NCBI GenBank assembly: GCA_001017865.1
Contig: LATQ01000270.1
Coordinates: 1-8,749 of the forward strand
Source: Rhodococcus sp. IITR03
Lineage (GTDB): Bacteria > Actinomycetota > Actinomycetes > Mycobacteriales > Mycobacteriaceae
Length of the DNA: 8,749 bases
Direction of reading: 5' to 3'
Under the pieces are notes generated by a model. That model ran no database searches. It was not told where the DNA came from and saw nothing but the letters and a program-made list of their open reading frames with translations. Position 1 is the stretch's first letter, and every line of letters starts with the position of its first letter. Shown piece by piece: positions 1-5,935 of the stretch. A program made the translations under genes and the position numbers.

Positions 1-27
1 CAGCCGTATGCCGAGGGCCTGCCCCCT

Positions 28-46
28 ACCCCCTGGGGAAGGGGGT
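28..46. terminator. G/C-rich hairpin, second of a tandem pair
   Basis: ACCCCC (28-33) and GGGGGT (41-46) form a 6-bp stem around a 7-base loop. It lies just beyond the larger hairpin at 59-99, and the two may work together as a back-up terminator for the leftward operon. There is no T tract, as is common in high-GC actinobacteria. The call rests on position and symmetry only. Confidence 0.35.
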
Positions 47-58
47 GCTGCGGTGGAT

Positions 59-99
59 GGTGCCGGCCGGACGGAAGCAAGGAACGCCCGGCCGGCACC
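59..99 (-). terminator. Terminator hairpin at the end of the leftward operon
   Basis: GGTGCCGGCCGG (59-70) and CCGGCCGGCACC (88-99) are perfect 12-base inverted copies separated by 17 bases. The hairpin starts only about six bases after the stop codon of the last leftward gene (stop at 105-107), where a terminator would be expected. There is no U tract on the minus strand, so it would be an actinobacterial type without the T run. It could instead serve as a 3' mRNA stabiliser. Confidence 0.6.
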
Positions 100-104
100 G
101 CACC

Positions 105-904
105 TCATACCGGGGCAACAGTCCGGCGTGAGGTGGTCTCAGTTGAGCTGCATACGCTCATGCGTGCTGCTTGGGCTGCTGCTGCTTCGGCCTGCTGTTC
201 GGCTTGCAGGGCCGCAACGCGCTTCTTGTAGATGGGCGCATCGGCGAGGCTGAGAGGTGTGTCGAGCTGGATGAGTTTCCAGTAGTCGATGCTGCCGCCG
301 AGCTGGTGTTCGCGGTAGGTGTCCCAGTCGATGTCTGCCACCCGCAGCACTGCGTGTGTGGTGCTGGTGTCGACCTGTCGGGTGGCGGTGGCCCATCCTT
401 GCCATGCGGCCATGACGTCGCGCAGGGCGATCATGGCGTTGTTGGCGGTGGACCAGGCGGTGGAGGCTTGCGGTCCCATCCGCACGATGGTGTCGGTGTC
501 GTCGAGGTCGGCGTATCCAAGGACCTGGTGTGCGCTGTGCAGGTCTGTCACGGCCTGGTCGAACACGGTGCACCACGCGGTGTGTAGTGCGCCTGGTGTT
601 CGATGAGTGCTTCGGTGAGCAGTTGTGCGGCTTCGGAGCGTAGCCCGTGCAGTACCGCATCGTTGGCGAGGGCTTGGCCGTGCAGCATGCGCTGGACATC
701 TTTGTCGTCGGCGGGGTTCTTGCCGTTGTCGACGGCTTTGATGATGGCGTGCAGTAGTTCGTGTGGGGCCGGTGCCATGTTGCCGGCGGCGGCGATGATG
801 TTCTGGGCGCGGGTTTCCACCTCCTCGAGGGCGGCGGGCAGGGGCGCTCCGAGCTTGCGGGTGGCGTTCAGGGCCGCGGTGGGCTGCGCGATCGTGAAGT
901 TCAT
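105..904 (-). pseudogene. 266-aa helical protein of unknown function, frame broken by one missing base
   Basis: I do not recognise this family. The start ATG at 904 has a strong AGGAGG site nine bases upstream. The first frame (from MNFTIAQPTAALNAT) runs into a stop at 548, while a second frame in good coding style runs on to 105. Adding one G near 590 turns the join into a continuous reading (..IEHQ-AA-LHTAWCTVFDQ..) of 266 aa plus stop. The protein looks mostly helical: an Ala/Leu/Glu-rich N-terminal half, a Trp-rich middle (AWSTANNAM, AAWQGWATATR) and an Ala/Gln-rich, coiled-coil-like stretch around residues 230-248. There is no signal peptide or membrane segment. It is the last gene of the operon, 4 bases after the 48-aa gene and followed at once by a hairpin. 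The missing base is probably an assembly error. Confidence 0.65.
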
Positions 905-908
905 GGGG

Positions 909-1055
909 TTAGTCCTCCTGGTTTCCGAACAGGTGCCGGACGAGATCGCGGGCTTCGTTGATGCCGCGGGCTTCGTCGACGAAGGTGCTGAGTTCGCGGT
1001 CGGTGAGGGATGCGAGGTAGTCGGCGGCGATGGTGCGCCGATCGGGTTCGGTCAT
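909..1055 (-). CDS. Small acidic protein, 48 aa, unknown
   Basis: The ATG at 1055 overlaps the TGA of the preceding 117-aa gene (ATGA), so translation is probably coupled. The protein begins MTEPDRRTIAADYLASL and ends FGNQED. It is soluble, charged and predicted to be helical, without cysteines or membrane segments. The stop TAA (911-909) lies within the spacer after the AGGAGG site of the next gene. No family is recognised. It is kept because it fits the overlap pattern on both sides and reads as real protein. A role as a small accessory or regulatory protein of the element is inference from position only. Confidence 0.6.
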   Translation of the reverse strand: MTEPDRRTIAADYLASLTDRELSTFVDEARGINEARDLVRHLFGNQED

Positions 1056-1405
1056 GCTGCGGTCCTGTTCTGCAGGTAGTCGGTGACGGCGCGGCGGTCG
1101 AGAGTCCACCGTCCGCTGATGAGTCGTCCACCGAGTTGTGGGGCGAGACGTCGGGCTTGCCTGTTGCTGATGCCGAGCATGTTCGCTGCCTCCTCGGTGG
1201 TGATGTTGTCAGCGTCGAGGATCGGTTCGGGTTCGGTGGCCGGGTGTCCGAACACGGACAGTTCACGTGCGAGGCAGGCGATTTCGCGGGGGACGCGTTG
1301 CCCGTTGCGGTGGCGGGCGGCGATGGTGACGCGCACGGCGAACCGTACGGCGTCGATGGATTCCCCGGTGAGCAGAACGGCCCCGTCGAGGTGTTGGGCG
1401 CTCAT
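1052..1405 (-). CDS. HTH DNA-binding protein, excisionase/MerR-like C-terminal domain, 117 aa
   Basis: The C-terminal part (about residues 66-112) reads ITTEEAANMLGISNRQARRL, then SGRWTLDRRAVTDYL. This is the winged helix-turn-helix pattern of the excisionase/AlpA HTH_17 group: a first helix with the TxEEAAxxLGIS turn, a recognition helix, and a wing ending in a D-x-x-x-V-x-x-YL helix. The N-terminal 60 residues (MSAQHLDGAVLLTGESIDAV..) are not recognised. The ATG at 1405 overlaps the preceding TGA by four bases, and its own TGA overlaps the next ATG at 1055. It is a second excisionase-like HTH in the same operon, besides the promoter-proximal one at 5648-5863, so it is more likely a regulator or replication accessory than the excisionase. 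The exact DNA target is unknown. Confidence 0.75.
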   Translation of the reverse strand: MSAQHLDGAVLLTGESIDAVRFAVRVTIAARHRNGQRVPREIACLARELSVFGHPATEPEPILDADNITTEEAANMLGISNRQARRLAPQLGGRLISGRWTLDRRAVTDYLQNRTAA

Positions 1406-1574
1406 TGCCGTCCCTGCCTGAGTTTTTCGGTGGCGTCGACGAGCTCGTCGGCGAGTTTGATCGCTTCGGCGGCCGCATCGCGATGGAGATTCCGCAGAAC
1501 TCGAACACCACCGGGCACGGCGTTCCGGGGTTGATGCTCACGGTTTGCTTGCTGCGGCGAATGAGGAGTTTCAT
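1402..1574 (-). pseudogene. 57-aa conserved-looking small protein, frame broken by one missing base
   Basis: The ATG at 1574 overlaps the TGA of the WhiB-like gene (ATGA). The frame starts MKLLIRRSKQTVSINPG and contains PCPVVFEFCG. It then leaves coding style, while the neighbouring frame carries HRDAAAEAIKLADELVDATE up to the TGA at 1402, which overlaps the next ATG. Adding one base at the GG at 1485-1486 joins the halves as ..FCGIS-HRDAA.. and gives exactly 57 aa plus stop. The two cysteines are nine apart, and the C-terminal half is a single amphipathic helix. The function is not recognised. Neighbours suggest a small partner of the regulators in this operon (inference). The break is most likely a sequence error. 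Confidence 0.6.
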
Positions 1575-1866
1575 GCGGCACCTGCTTTCGGGCGTCCGGG
1601 CAGGCCGTGCACATGCCCGGCCCATATCCCGAGGGGATGTGTTTGTTCGTGTGCTGCTGTCCGGCAGGCGGCTTGTACGGGGCAGCGGGTGCATTCCTGC
1701 CGTGCCAGGTGAGGCGAGCGGATCGTTCCTCGGCGGTCTCGTTGTCGAGTTCGGCGTCGAACAGTGGGGACTTGCCAGCGCACCTCGCTTCGGTGAGACG
1801 AGGATCGACGAGTCCGGCGATCTGGTCAGGGATCTGCGGCGAGCGTGCCGTGGTGCGGCGGGTCAT
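1571..1866 (-). pseudogene. WhiB-like iron-sulfur transcriptional regulator, frame broken by one missing base
   Basis: WhiB-like proteins carry a 4Fe-4S cluster on four cysteines and control transcription, usually with the primary sigma factor. Restored by one base at the GG at 1708-1709, this gene gives 98 aa with Cys29 (ARCAGKSPLF), then C59-x2-C62-x5-C68 (ECTRCPVQAAC). The GIWAG turn at 80-84 matches the family G(V/I)W(G/A)G motif. A basic C-terminal tail follows (PGRPKAG). All four cluster ligands are present only after restoration, because Cys29 and the other three lie in different frames. The ATG at 1866 overlaps the stop of the small upstream ORF, and the TGA overlaps the next ATG. WhiB paralogues are known in actinophages and mobile elements, so here it may tune element or host genes (inference). 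Confidence 0.85.
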
Positions 1867-1976
1867 GCGGCATCCCCTCCGAAGAGTGCGGTCGATTGTT
1901 GGGCGCGGCGTTCACAGTCGGCGTGCATGGCCATGCCGGTGGCTACTCCGTCGAGGGGGAATCCGCACTCAGGCAC
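1863..1976 (-). CDS. Small Cys/His protein, 37 aa, start uncertain
   Basis: This frame reads VPECGFPLDGVATG then MAMHADCERRAQQ and ends AALFGGDAA-like with a TGA overlapping the WhiB ATG (ATGA). The C-x(n)-H-x2-C spacing (CGFPLDG..MHADCE) suggests a small zinc-binding knuckle. The GTG at 1976 lies inside the 3' end of the primase gene. ATG codons at 1934 and 1928 follow that gene's stop, and a GGAG is ten bases before 1934. The frame stays open and protein-like upstream to about 2045, including another Cys (WRPDCNSG), but has no usual start there. A further indel may therefore hide the true N-terminus. Confidence is low to moderate, resting on overlap and cysteine pattern only. Confidence 0.42.
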   Translation of the reverse strand: MPECGFPLDGVATGMAMHADCERRAQQSTALFGGDAA

Positions 1977-3839
1977 CCCGGAATTGCAGTCAGGTCGCCA
2001 GTGGGGCCATTCACGGATGTGTGGCCTGACTGTGAATTGGAGTCAGTGGGGCCAGCCTGTTTCCGCAGGTCACGCCCAGTTGGGCCAGTGGGGCCAGTCG
2101 GGCCATGCATGAGGTCTGACTGTTCGTCGTGGCCCGACTGTGGAGGCAGGGCCCAGCGGGTCGTTCGCGGGAATCCTTCGGTCGTGTAGACAACCCCGAG
2201 TTCCTTCGCTGCGCGCTTGAGTGTGCGTTCGGCGATGCCGGCCTTTCGGGCGTCGTTCTTCACGTCCTTGCCGGGGGTCCGGCCGTGTTCGGTGAGGTAG
2301 TCCTCGAGCCATACCTCGGCTTCGTTACGGTCCTCGCGGTCGGTGCCGTCCGGTTCGGCGAGTAGCTCTCGGGCGTCGCGGTTGGTCTCCCCCAGCCAGT
2401 GCAGCGCGCCGACTTCGGTTTCTCCGTCCTCGGTTGTGATCGTGGTCGAGACGATTTCAGCCTCCATCGATCGGGTACGTGGGGCGAGGTTGCCCTTGGT
2501 GTTGGTGACGACGAGGTTGCCGGTCTCTTCGTCCTTGGCGACGGACAGCACCGAACGGGCCACCTGAGACCAGGCGATCGACCCGAGGATGAGCTTCCCG
2601 GTGTCGGCCCCGTCCCTTTTCCCGAAGTGCACAGCCCGAACACGACACATCCCTGTCGGGCGGCGAGCTGCGCGAGCGGTTCGAGATACTGCCGGACGGC
2701 CCGGTCGTCCTTACCGGACAGTTCCGAGGACATGCTCGAGGTGGCGGCGTCGAGGACCACGAACGCCACCTGATGCTGAGCGATGACCTTTTCGAGCGCC
2801 AGGGTGTCGAGGGGCAGGATCAGCGTTCCCGAGTCGGTGTGTGAGGTCTCTACGTCGACGAACAGCACCCGATTCATGTCCGCCCCGGCCGCATTGAGTC
2901 GCGGGGCGACGGTGAACTCCCGGGAGTCTTCGGAATGCACGTAAAGCACGTTCCGGGGAGTGCCGTGCAGTTCCCCTTCGAGCTGTCCACGGGTGACCTG
3001 AGCGCAGATCTGAGCGGCGATGGTGGATTTGCCGAGTCCTTCCCGGCCTGCCAGCAAGGTGAGGGACCCTGCGGGAATCCAATGCTCCATGACCCACTTG
3101 ACGCGCTGCATCTTCACGTCGGATCCGCGGGTGACCTTCAGTCGTCGACTGGCGTTGCCGTCGAGGGCAACGATCTCAAGTTCGTCGAGTCCGTGTCCGG
3201 CTGCGATGTGGTCGGCGGCGTCCTTCCCCGATGCCGCCTGCGCTACCGCCACGCCCGCGGCGAGTGGTTCGACGATCTCGTGCACCTGCATCGCGTGGCG
3301 TCGGCCCGGTTCATCGTCGTCGGCGACGATCACCACGGTGTGTCCGGTCAGCGGCGTCCAGTCGAACAGGTGCGCCTTGCCGGCACCCATCGCCGAACAG
3401 ACGGCGACGCCACCGACGGATTCGACGGCGTGCACATCCTTCTCCCCTTCGACGACGTAGACGGGGGTGCCGGTGGCGAGCTGGTCGAGTCGTTCGACGC
3501 GGTAGAGGTCGCGGCCGGTGGTGTTGCCGGCCTGCCGGAACTTCTTGCGCCCCTTGTCGTCGTAGGTGCGGTGCACGGTGCGGCCGTCGCGGTAGGTGTA
3601 GCGGGTACCGCTGGTGTCGTCGAACAGGTCTCGCATGGTCAGCCCTACGGCGTCGAGCACGGCCTGTTTGTCGTCGGCGTGACTGTTCATGAGCACCTGG
3701 TCGGTGATCTGCCGGAAGGTCACCGATCGGTCGGCCGGCGAGTGCCCGGGGCTTGCGCTGATGCGGTGTCGCCGGGGCCGTCCTTCCAGACGAGTCCCTG
3801 ATCGCGCCAGCGGTCGCGGAGTCGGTCGAGTGCCTTCAT
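1943..3839 (-). pseudogene. TOPRIM primase / RecA-like helicase, replication protein, two frame breaks
   Basis: This should supply primase and DNA-unwinding activity for replicating the excised element. The true start is the ATG at 3839 (MKALDRLRDRWRDQGL), overlapping the previous TGA. Adding one base near 3745-3747 and one near 2632 gives exactly 632 aa. Order of parts: a degenerate zinc-finger region (about 20-60); a TOPRIM domain with VYVVEGEKD (catalytic Glu131) and IVADDDEPGR (Asp174-176); a RecA-like ATPase of the AAA_25/RepA type with Walker A GREGLGKST (265-273) and a Walker-B-like VAFVVLDAATSS (Asp364); GLVHFGKRDGADTGK around 402-416, which exists only after repair; a C-terminal helical domain; and a GPTGPTGPTG tail near 580-590. 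The zinc ligands appear lost (QAPGH and NSHA where C-P-x-H and C-H are usual). No separate Prim-Pol domain is seen. The breaks are probably sequence errors. Confidence 0.85.
2080..2106. repeat. 9-bp tandem repeat coding for Gly-Pro-Thr
   Basis: Three consecutive 9-base units, TTGGGCCAG, TGGGGCCAG and TCGGGCCAT, encode on the minus strand a GPTGPTGPTG stretch near the C-terminus of the primase/helicase. Diverged copies of GGGGCCA recur at about 2003 and 2049. Such short repeats can gain or lose units by slippage without breaking frame. Confidence 0.7.
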
Positions 3840-4153
3840 GCGGCCTCACCGTCGATCCGGGCGTTGGTGCGTCGCCACACTCGCGCTGGCGCGTCCCAGT
3901 CGCCGTCTGCGGCACGCGGGCCGTATCCGTGGAACTCGATGTAGCCGCGACGATTCAGCTCGCGCACAAGAGCACCGAGGCGGCAGGGCTTGTCGTTCGC
4001 GTGCGGCGGCAGGTACAGCGCCATCTGCGCGGCGGTGAACGTCGTCCCCGACGGCTGGTGTGCGATCCACTGTTGCGCGACGGCGAGCAGGTCGCGGTGC
4101 GCTGCGGCGAGGGCGTGGTCTGTTCCGTTCGCGCTATCGTTGTTGTGACGCAT
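3836..4153 (-). CDS. Winged-helix-like protein, 105 aa, unknown role
   Basis: The chosen start is the ATG at 4153 (MRHNNDSANGTDHAL). An AAAGGA is 12 bases upstream, a little far. The frame is open further up to 4237, but that part crosses a perfect hairpin and reads as non-coding. After a helical N-terminus, residues about 35-75 (FTAAQMALYLPP..KPCRLGALVRELNRRGYIEF) look like a winged-helix DNA-binding fold of the type used by replication accessory proteins, with RVWRR near the end. The TGA overlaps the primase ATG (ATGA), which argues for translational coupling and a role with the primase, for example in origin binding or loading (inference). No catalytic motif is seen. It could equally be a transcription regulator. 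Confidence 0.65.
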   Translation of the reverse strand: MRHNNDSANGTDHALAAAHRDLLAVAQQWIAHQPSGTTFTAAQMALYLPPHANDKPCRLGALVRELNRRGYIEFHGYGPRAADGDWDAPARVWRRTNARIDGEAA

Positions 4154-4179
4154 GGTGTTGCGTCGTCCTTTCTTTCTGC

Positions 4180-4212
4180 GCGGCCGGGGAGTCGAGAACA
4201 CTCCCCGGCCGC
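4180..4212 (-). terminator. Perfect 13-bp hairpin between operon halves (terminator, attenuator or processing site)
   Basis: GCGGCCGGGGAGT (4180-4192) and ACTCCCCGGCCGC (4200-4212) pair perfectly around a 7-base loop. It sits in the only real gap in the operon, between the stop of the 48-aa membrane-protein gene (4282) and the start of the 105-aa gene (4153). Neither strand has a T run after it. It may lower transcription into the primase half, protect a processed mRNA end, or terminate if a second promoter exists; I see no convincing promoter in the gap. A weaker 5-bp palindrome, GGGAA..TTCCC, lies next to it at 4216-4235. Confidence 0.55.
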
Positions 4213-4281
4213 ATTGGGAAGATTTCTGATTTCCCATTTCGCAGAGGTGCGGGGCAATGCGAATCGGGACAGCGGATTACG

Positions 4282-4428
4282 TCACGGGTGGCGCCTCCGC
4301 ATCGCGGTCGCGGCCTGTTCGCCGAATCCGTCGCGGTCGGTGGCCTGCCGGTCGACGATGTGACCGAGGATCAGGGCGATGTTCTCGGCGAACAACGCGA
4401 CGATGAGGAACAGCTCGAGGTCGCTCAT
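4282..4428 (-). CDS. Small single-span membrane protein, 48 aa
   Basis: The ATG at 4428 overlaps the TGA of the 82-aa gene (ATGA). GGGAGG seven bases upstream is a strong ribosome site and decides the start. The protein opens MSDLELFLIVALFAENIALI, followed by LGHIV, which is one hydrophobic helix of about 20 residues. A charged tail (DRQATDRDGFGEQ..) ends in RRRHP, so the positive residues are at the C-terminus. There are no cysteines and no signal-peptidase site. No family is recognised. Small membrane proteins in phage-like early operons can act as exclusion proteins, holin-like proteins or stress sensors, but nothing here decides between these. Confidence 0.65.
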   Translation of the reverse strand: MSDLELFLIVALFAENIALILGHIVDRQATDRDGFGEQAATAMRRRHP

Positions 4429-4673
4429 GACTGCGCCTCCCGCTGCGCCCAGTACTCGAGGGCACCGAGCATGTCGTCTCGTCCGGTCGCGGCCTGGTAT
4501 TCCTTCGAGCGGCGCTTGCCGGCCTTGACCCACTCCGCGGGCAGGGCATCGACTCCGGTGCCACGGAACAGTGCGAGCGCTCGCACCTGGTCGACGGGGA
4601 CACCGAGCAGCAGTGCGAGTCCTTTTGCGCTGACGACGGGTTCACCGTCGATGTAGTCGTAGAGGTCGCTCAC
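4425..4673 (-). CDS. 82-aa protein with HTH-like segment
   Basis: It starts with GTG at 4673, overlapping the TGA of the zinc-ribbon gene, with GGGAGG five bases upstream. The protein begins MSDLYDYIDGEPVVSAKGLA and continues LLLGVPVDQVRALALF, which has the spacing of a helix-turn-helix (S-x-x-x-L-A-x-x-L-G-V-x-x-x-x-V). After it comes a basic segment (VKAGKRRSKEY) and an acidic/aromatic tail (GALEYWAQREAQS). The stop overlaps the ATG of the membrane-protein gene. It may be a small DNA-binding regulator, but the HTH assignment is by eye and could be wrong. No known family is recognised. Confidence 0.65.
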   Translation of the reverse strand: MSDLYDYIDGEPVVSAKGLALLLGVPVDQVRALALFRGTGVDALPAEWVKAGKRRSKEYQAATGRDDMLGALEYWAQREAQS

Positions 4674-4973
4674 AACGCCTCCCGAATCTCGGCAGCATCG
4701 CGGATTCCGCTCTCATCCCGAACGAGAACGCGGTCCTCGTCGGCCTCTCGTTCCTCGGAAGCACGGTTGAGCGCGTCATTGACCTCGAGGCAGTGCTTGC
4801 ACATTGCGGAGGGAGCGCTGCCGTAGGTCTCATAACCGGCCTTGGGCGTTACCACGCCCTCGCCCCATTCCCGGCTCGGGATGCCGCAGAGAGGGCACGT
4901 CGATGTCGAACTGGTCGGACACCCAGAGGTGCCAATCGGTGACGAGGTGGTTTACGTCGAAATGAGTGCTCAT
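4670..4973 (-). pseudogene. Four-cysteine zinc-ribbon protein, about 100 aa, frame broken near 4893-4905
   Basis: The ATG at 4973 shares one base with the preceding TGA (TGATG) and opens MSTHFDVNHLVTDWHLWVSD. That frame ends at 4830 in Arg/Gly-rich non-coding style. Another frame carries CPLCGIPSREWGEG, then AMCKHCLEVNDALNRASEER, through to a TGA at 4670 overlapping the next GTG. Joined after QFDID it gives 100 aa with C26-x2-C29 and C58-x2-C61, a zinc ribbon, followed by an acidic helical tail. Starting the second frame at GTG 4855 would lose the first Cys pair, so I prefer one interrupted gene. This is the only break that needs one base removed or two added. The function is unknown; small zinc ribbons of this kind are common in actinophage early regions. 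Confidence 0.6.
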
Positions 4974-5464
4974 CACGCGTCCACCCCTTCTGTTTCGGCG
5001 AGTGCACGAACAGCGGCCTGCAGGGCGTCGATGATGTCGTGGGTTTCCGACGCGGAGAACGCACCCTCGACGTTGATGTAGAGGTCGGGGGCGTGGCGGA
5101 TGATGCGTCCGTCGACGATCTCGTCGATGACGCGCACGGCGATTGTTGCGGCGGTGTCACCGATGTCCTTGCCCCACCAGCGGGTGATGCGATCATTCCG
5201 GACGATTGCCCAGTCATCGGGGGTGACGTTCTCGAATCCTCGGGGCGGGCCGATCTCGGTGACGGTGGATGCGGCGATCATGGCGAGGTTGTTGTCATGG
5301 ATGCTTTTCGCGCCGATCATGGCGAGGTCGAGCCACACTTCGCGGGTGTATCCGGGGTCGCGCATGTCGTTGAGCTGCGCCCAGATGCCCGCGGCCTGAG
5401 TGACGGTCAGCGTGGCGTGCCCTGCGGAGAACGCCGCTTCAACGATCTCGAGGGCGGAAGGCAT
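4973..5464 (-). CDS. 163-aa soluble protein of unknown function
   Basis: The chosen start is the ATG at 5464 (MPSALEIVEAAFSAGHATLT). The same frame is open upstream to 5632 but reads as Thr/Arg/Pro-rich non-coding there. The nearest purine-rich site (GAGGA) is 14 bases away, so the start is moderately sure. The protein is helical and aromatic, with recognisable stretches GIWAQLNDMRDPGYT, VWLDLAMIGAKSIHDNN and ITRWWGKDIGDTAAT. There is no signal peptide, membrane segment or cysteine cluster. It is the longest protein of the promoter-proximal half of the operon. No family is recognised, and no catalytic signature stands out. Confidence 0.72.
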   Translation of the reverse strand: MPSALEIVEAAFSAGHATLTVTQAAGIWAQLNDMRDPGYTREVWLDLAMIGAKSIHDNNLAMIAASTVTEIGPPRGFENVTPDDWAIVRNDRITRWWGKDIGDTAATIAVRVIDEIVDGRIIRHAPDLYINVEGAFSASETHDIIDALQAAVRALAETEGVDA

Positions 5465-5471
5465 AGAATGT

Positions 5472-5648
5472 TCATGATTCCTCGTTCTGGTGAGTGATGG
5501 ATTCGTTGCCCTCGATGCCCTGGCCGGCATCGGGGGCGTTTTCTTCCGGTCGCTCGGTGTAGTCGTGTTCGACTCCGAGCAGGTGGTGCAGCCTGCGCGG
5601 GTAGTCGCACCGCTGGCAGGTCGGTTCGTCACCGAAGTAGCCGGCCAT
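5472..5648 (-). CDS. Small Cys/His protein, 58 aa
   Basis: The ATG at 5648 shares a base with the TAA of the excisionase-like gene (TAATG), so translation is likely coupled. The protein begins MAGYFGDEPTCQRCDYPRRL and continues HHLLGVEHDY. C11-x2-C14 with His20, His21 and His26-27 nearby could make a small zinc site. The C-terminal half is acidic and Gln/Asn-rich and probably disordered (ending THQNEES). The family is not recognised. Position directly after the AlpA-like gene suggests an early-expressed accessory protein (inference). Confidence 0.6.
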   Translation of the reverse strand: MAGYFGDEPTCQRCDYPRRLHHLLGVEHDYTERPEENAPDAGQGIEGNESITHQNEES

Positions 5649-5863
5649 TACGCAGCGCCAGGACGATCGTCGGTGCGCTGCATGGTGTTCTGGTCGATCC
5701 ACTCGTAGACGTCGGACCACTTGTAGAAGATGCGGCGATTCAGCCGAACGAACTTCGGTCCGGTCCCCCGGTATCGCCATTGGGCGAGTGCAGCCTCGGT
5801 CATGTCGAAGAACGCCGCGACCTCCTTTGCCGGTGCGATAAGCGGAGAGCTTCCGTCACTCAT
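5648..5863 (-). CDS. AlpA/excisionase-like winged HTH protein, 71 aa
   Basis: This is the first gene of the leftward operon. The ATG at 5863 is chosen over the GTG at 5878 because AAAGGA lies six bases before it. Residues about 8-60 hold the HTH_17/MerR-like excisionase fold. APAKEVAAFFDMTEAALAQW is the helix-turn-helix, then RYRGTGPKFVRLNRRIFYKW is the wing, and SDVYEWID is the closing helix. In this family such proteins bind at att sites to direct excision (Xis) or activate integrase and early genes (AlpA). The gene is divergent from the repressor and under the promoter at 5900-5928, so release of repression would switch on excision and the primase operon together (inference). Which of the two roles it has cannot be told from sequence alone. 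Confidence 0.82.
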   Translation of the reverse strand: MSDGSSPLIAPAKEVAAFFDMTEAALAQWRYRGTGPKFVRLNRRIFYKWSDVYEWIDQNTMQRTDDRPGAA

Positions 5864-5880
5864 GCCGATTCCTTTCACTG

Positions 5881-5889
5881 GATTTCTAG
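5881..5889. promoter_or_regulatory. Operator candidate, copy 1 of GATTTCTAG
   Basis: This 9-base repeat is identical to the one at 5936-5944 and falls in the predicted 5' leader of the leftward operon, just after the -10 box. A bound repressor here would block transcript start or escape. GATTTCT also occurs at 4221 next to the intercistronic hairpin, without the TAG. Confidence 0.5.
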
Positions 5890-5899
5890 CGACGTCACA

Positions 5900-5928
5900 A
5901 TTAGATCAGTGGAGCGAGATGCTGTCAA
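5900..5928 (-). promoter_or_regulatory. Sigma-70-type promoter of the leftward operon
   Basis: On the minus strand the -35 box TTGACA (5928-5923) is perfect, the spacer is 17 bases, and the -10 box TCTAAT (5905-5900) differs from consensus at one position. The transcript would start near 5893, about 30 bases before the excisionase-like ATG. It is the best promoter match in the window, unusually strong for GC-rich DNA. That suits a phage-type early promoter held off by a repressor. Confidence 0.75.
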
Positions 5929-5935
5929 GTCGCGA

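Noticed and set aside
1..60. Second att copy (attR) at the left end
   Set aside because: I searched by eye for the tRNA-Ala 3' sequence (GGAGCCTAGG, GATTCGAAC) and found no copy. The left boundary lies outside the window.
1..106. Minus-strand frame MRCGAGRAFL overlapping the stop of the 266-aa gene and open to the window edge
   Set aside because: It runs straight through two terminator-like hairpins, has poor composition and no ribosome site other than the overlap. It is probably chance.
2935..3801. Long plus-strand ORF of 288 codons opposite the primase
   Set aside because: It is a high-GC shadow frame; the opposite strand carries clear TOPRIM and Walker motifs over the same bases.
4154..4237. 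N-terminal extension of the 105-aa gene (MGNQKSSQCGRG..)
   Set aside because: It crosses a perfect 13-bp hairpin and the residues look non-coding. The ATG at 4153 follows a purine-rich site.
5465..5632. N-terminal extension of the 163-aa gene
   Set aside because: The Thr/Arg/Pro-rich stretch is the out-of-frame shadow of the 58-aa gene.
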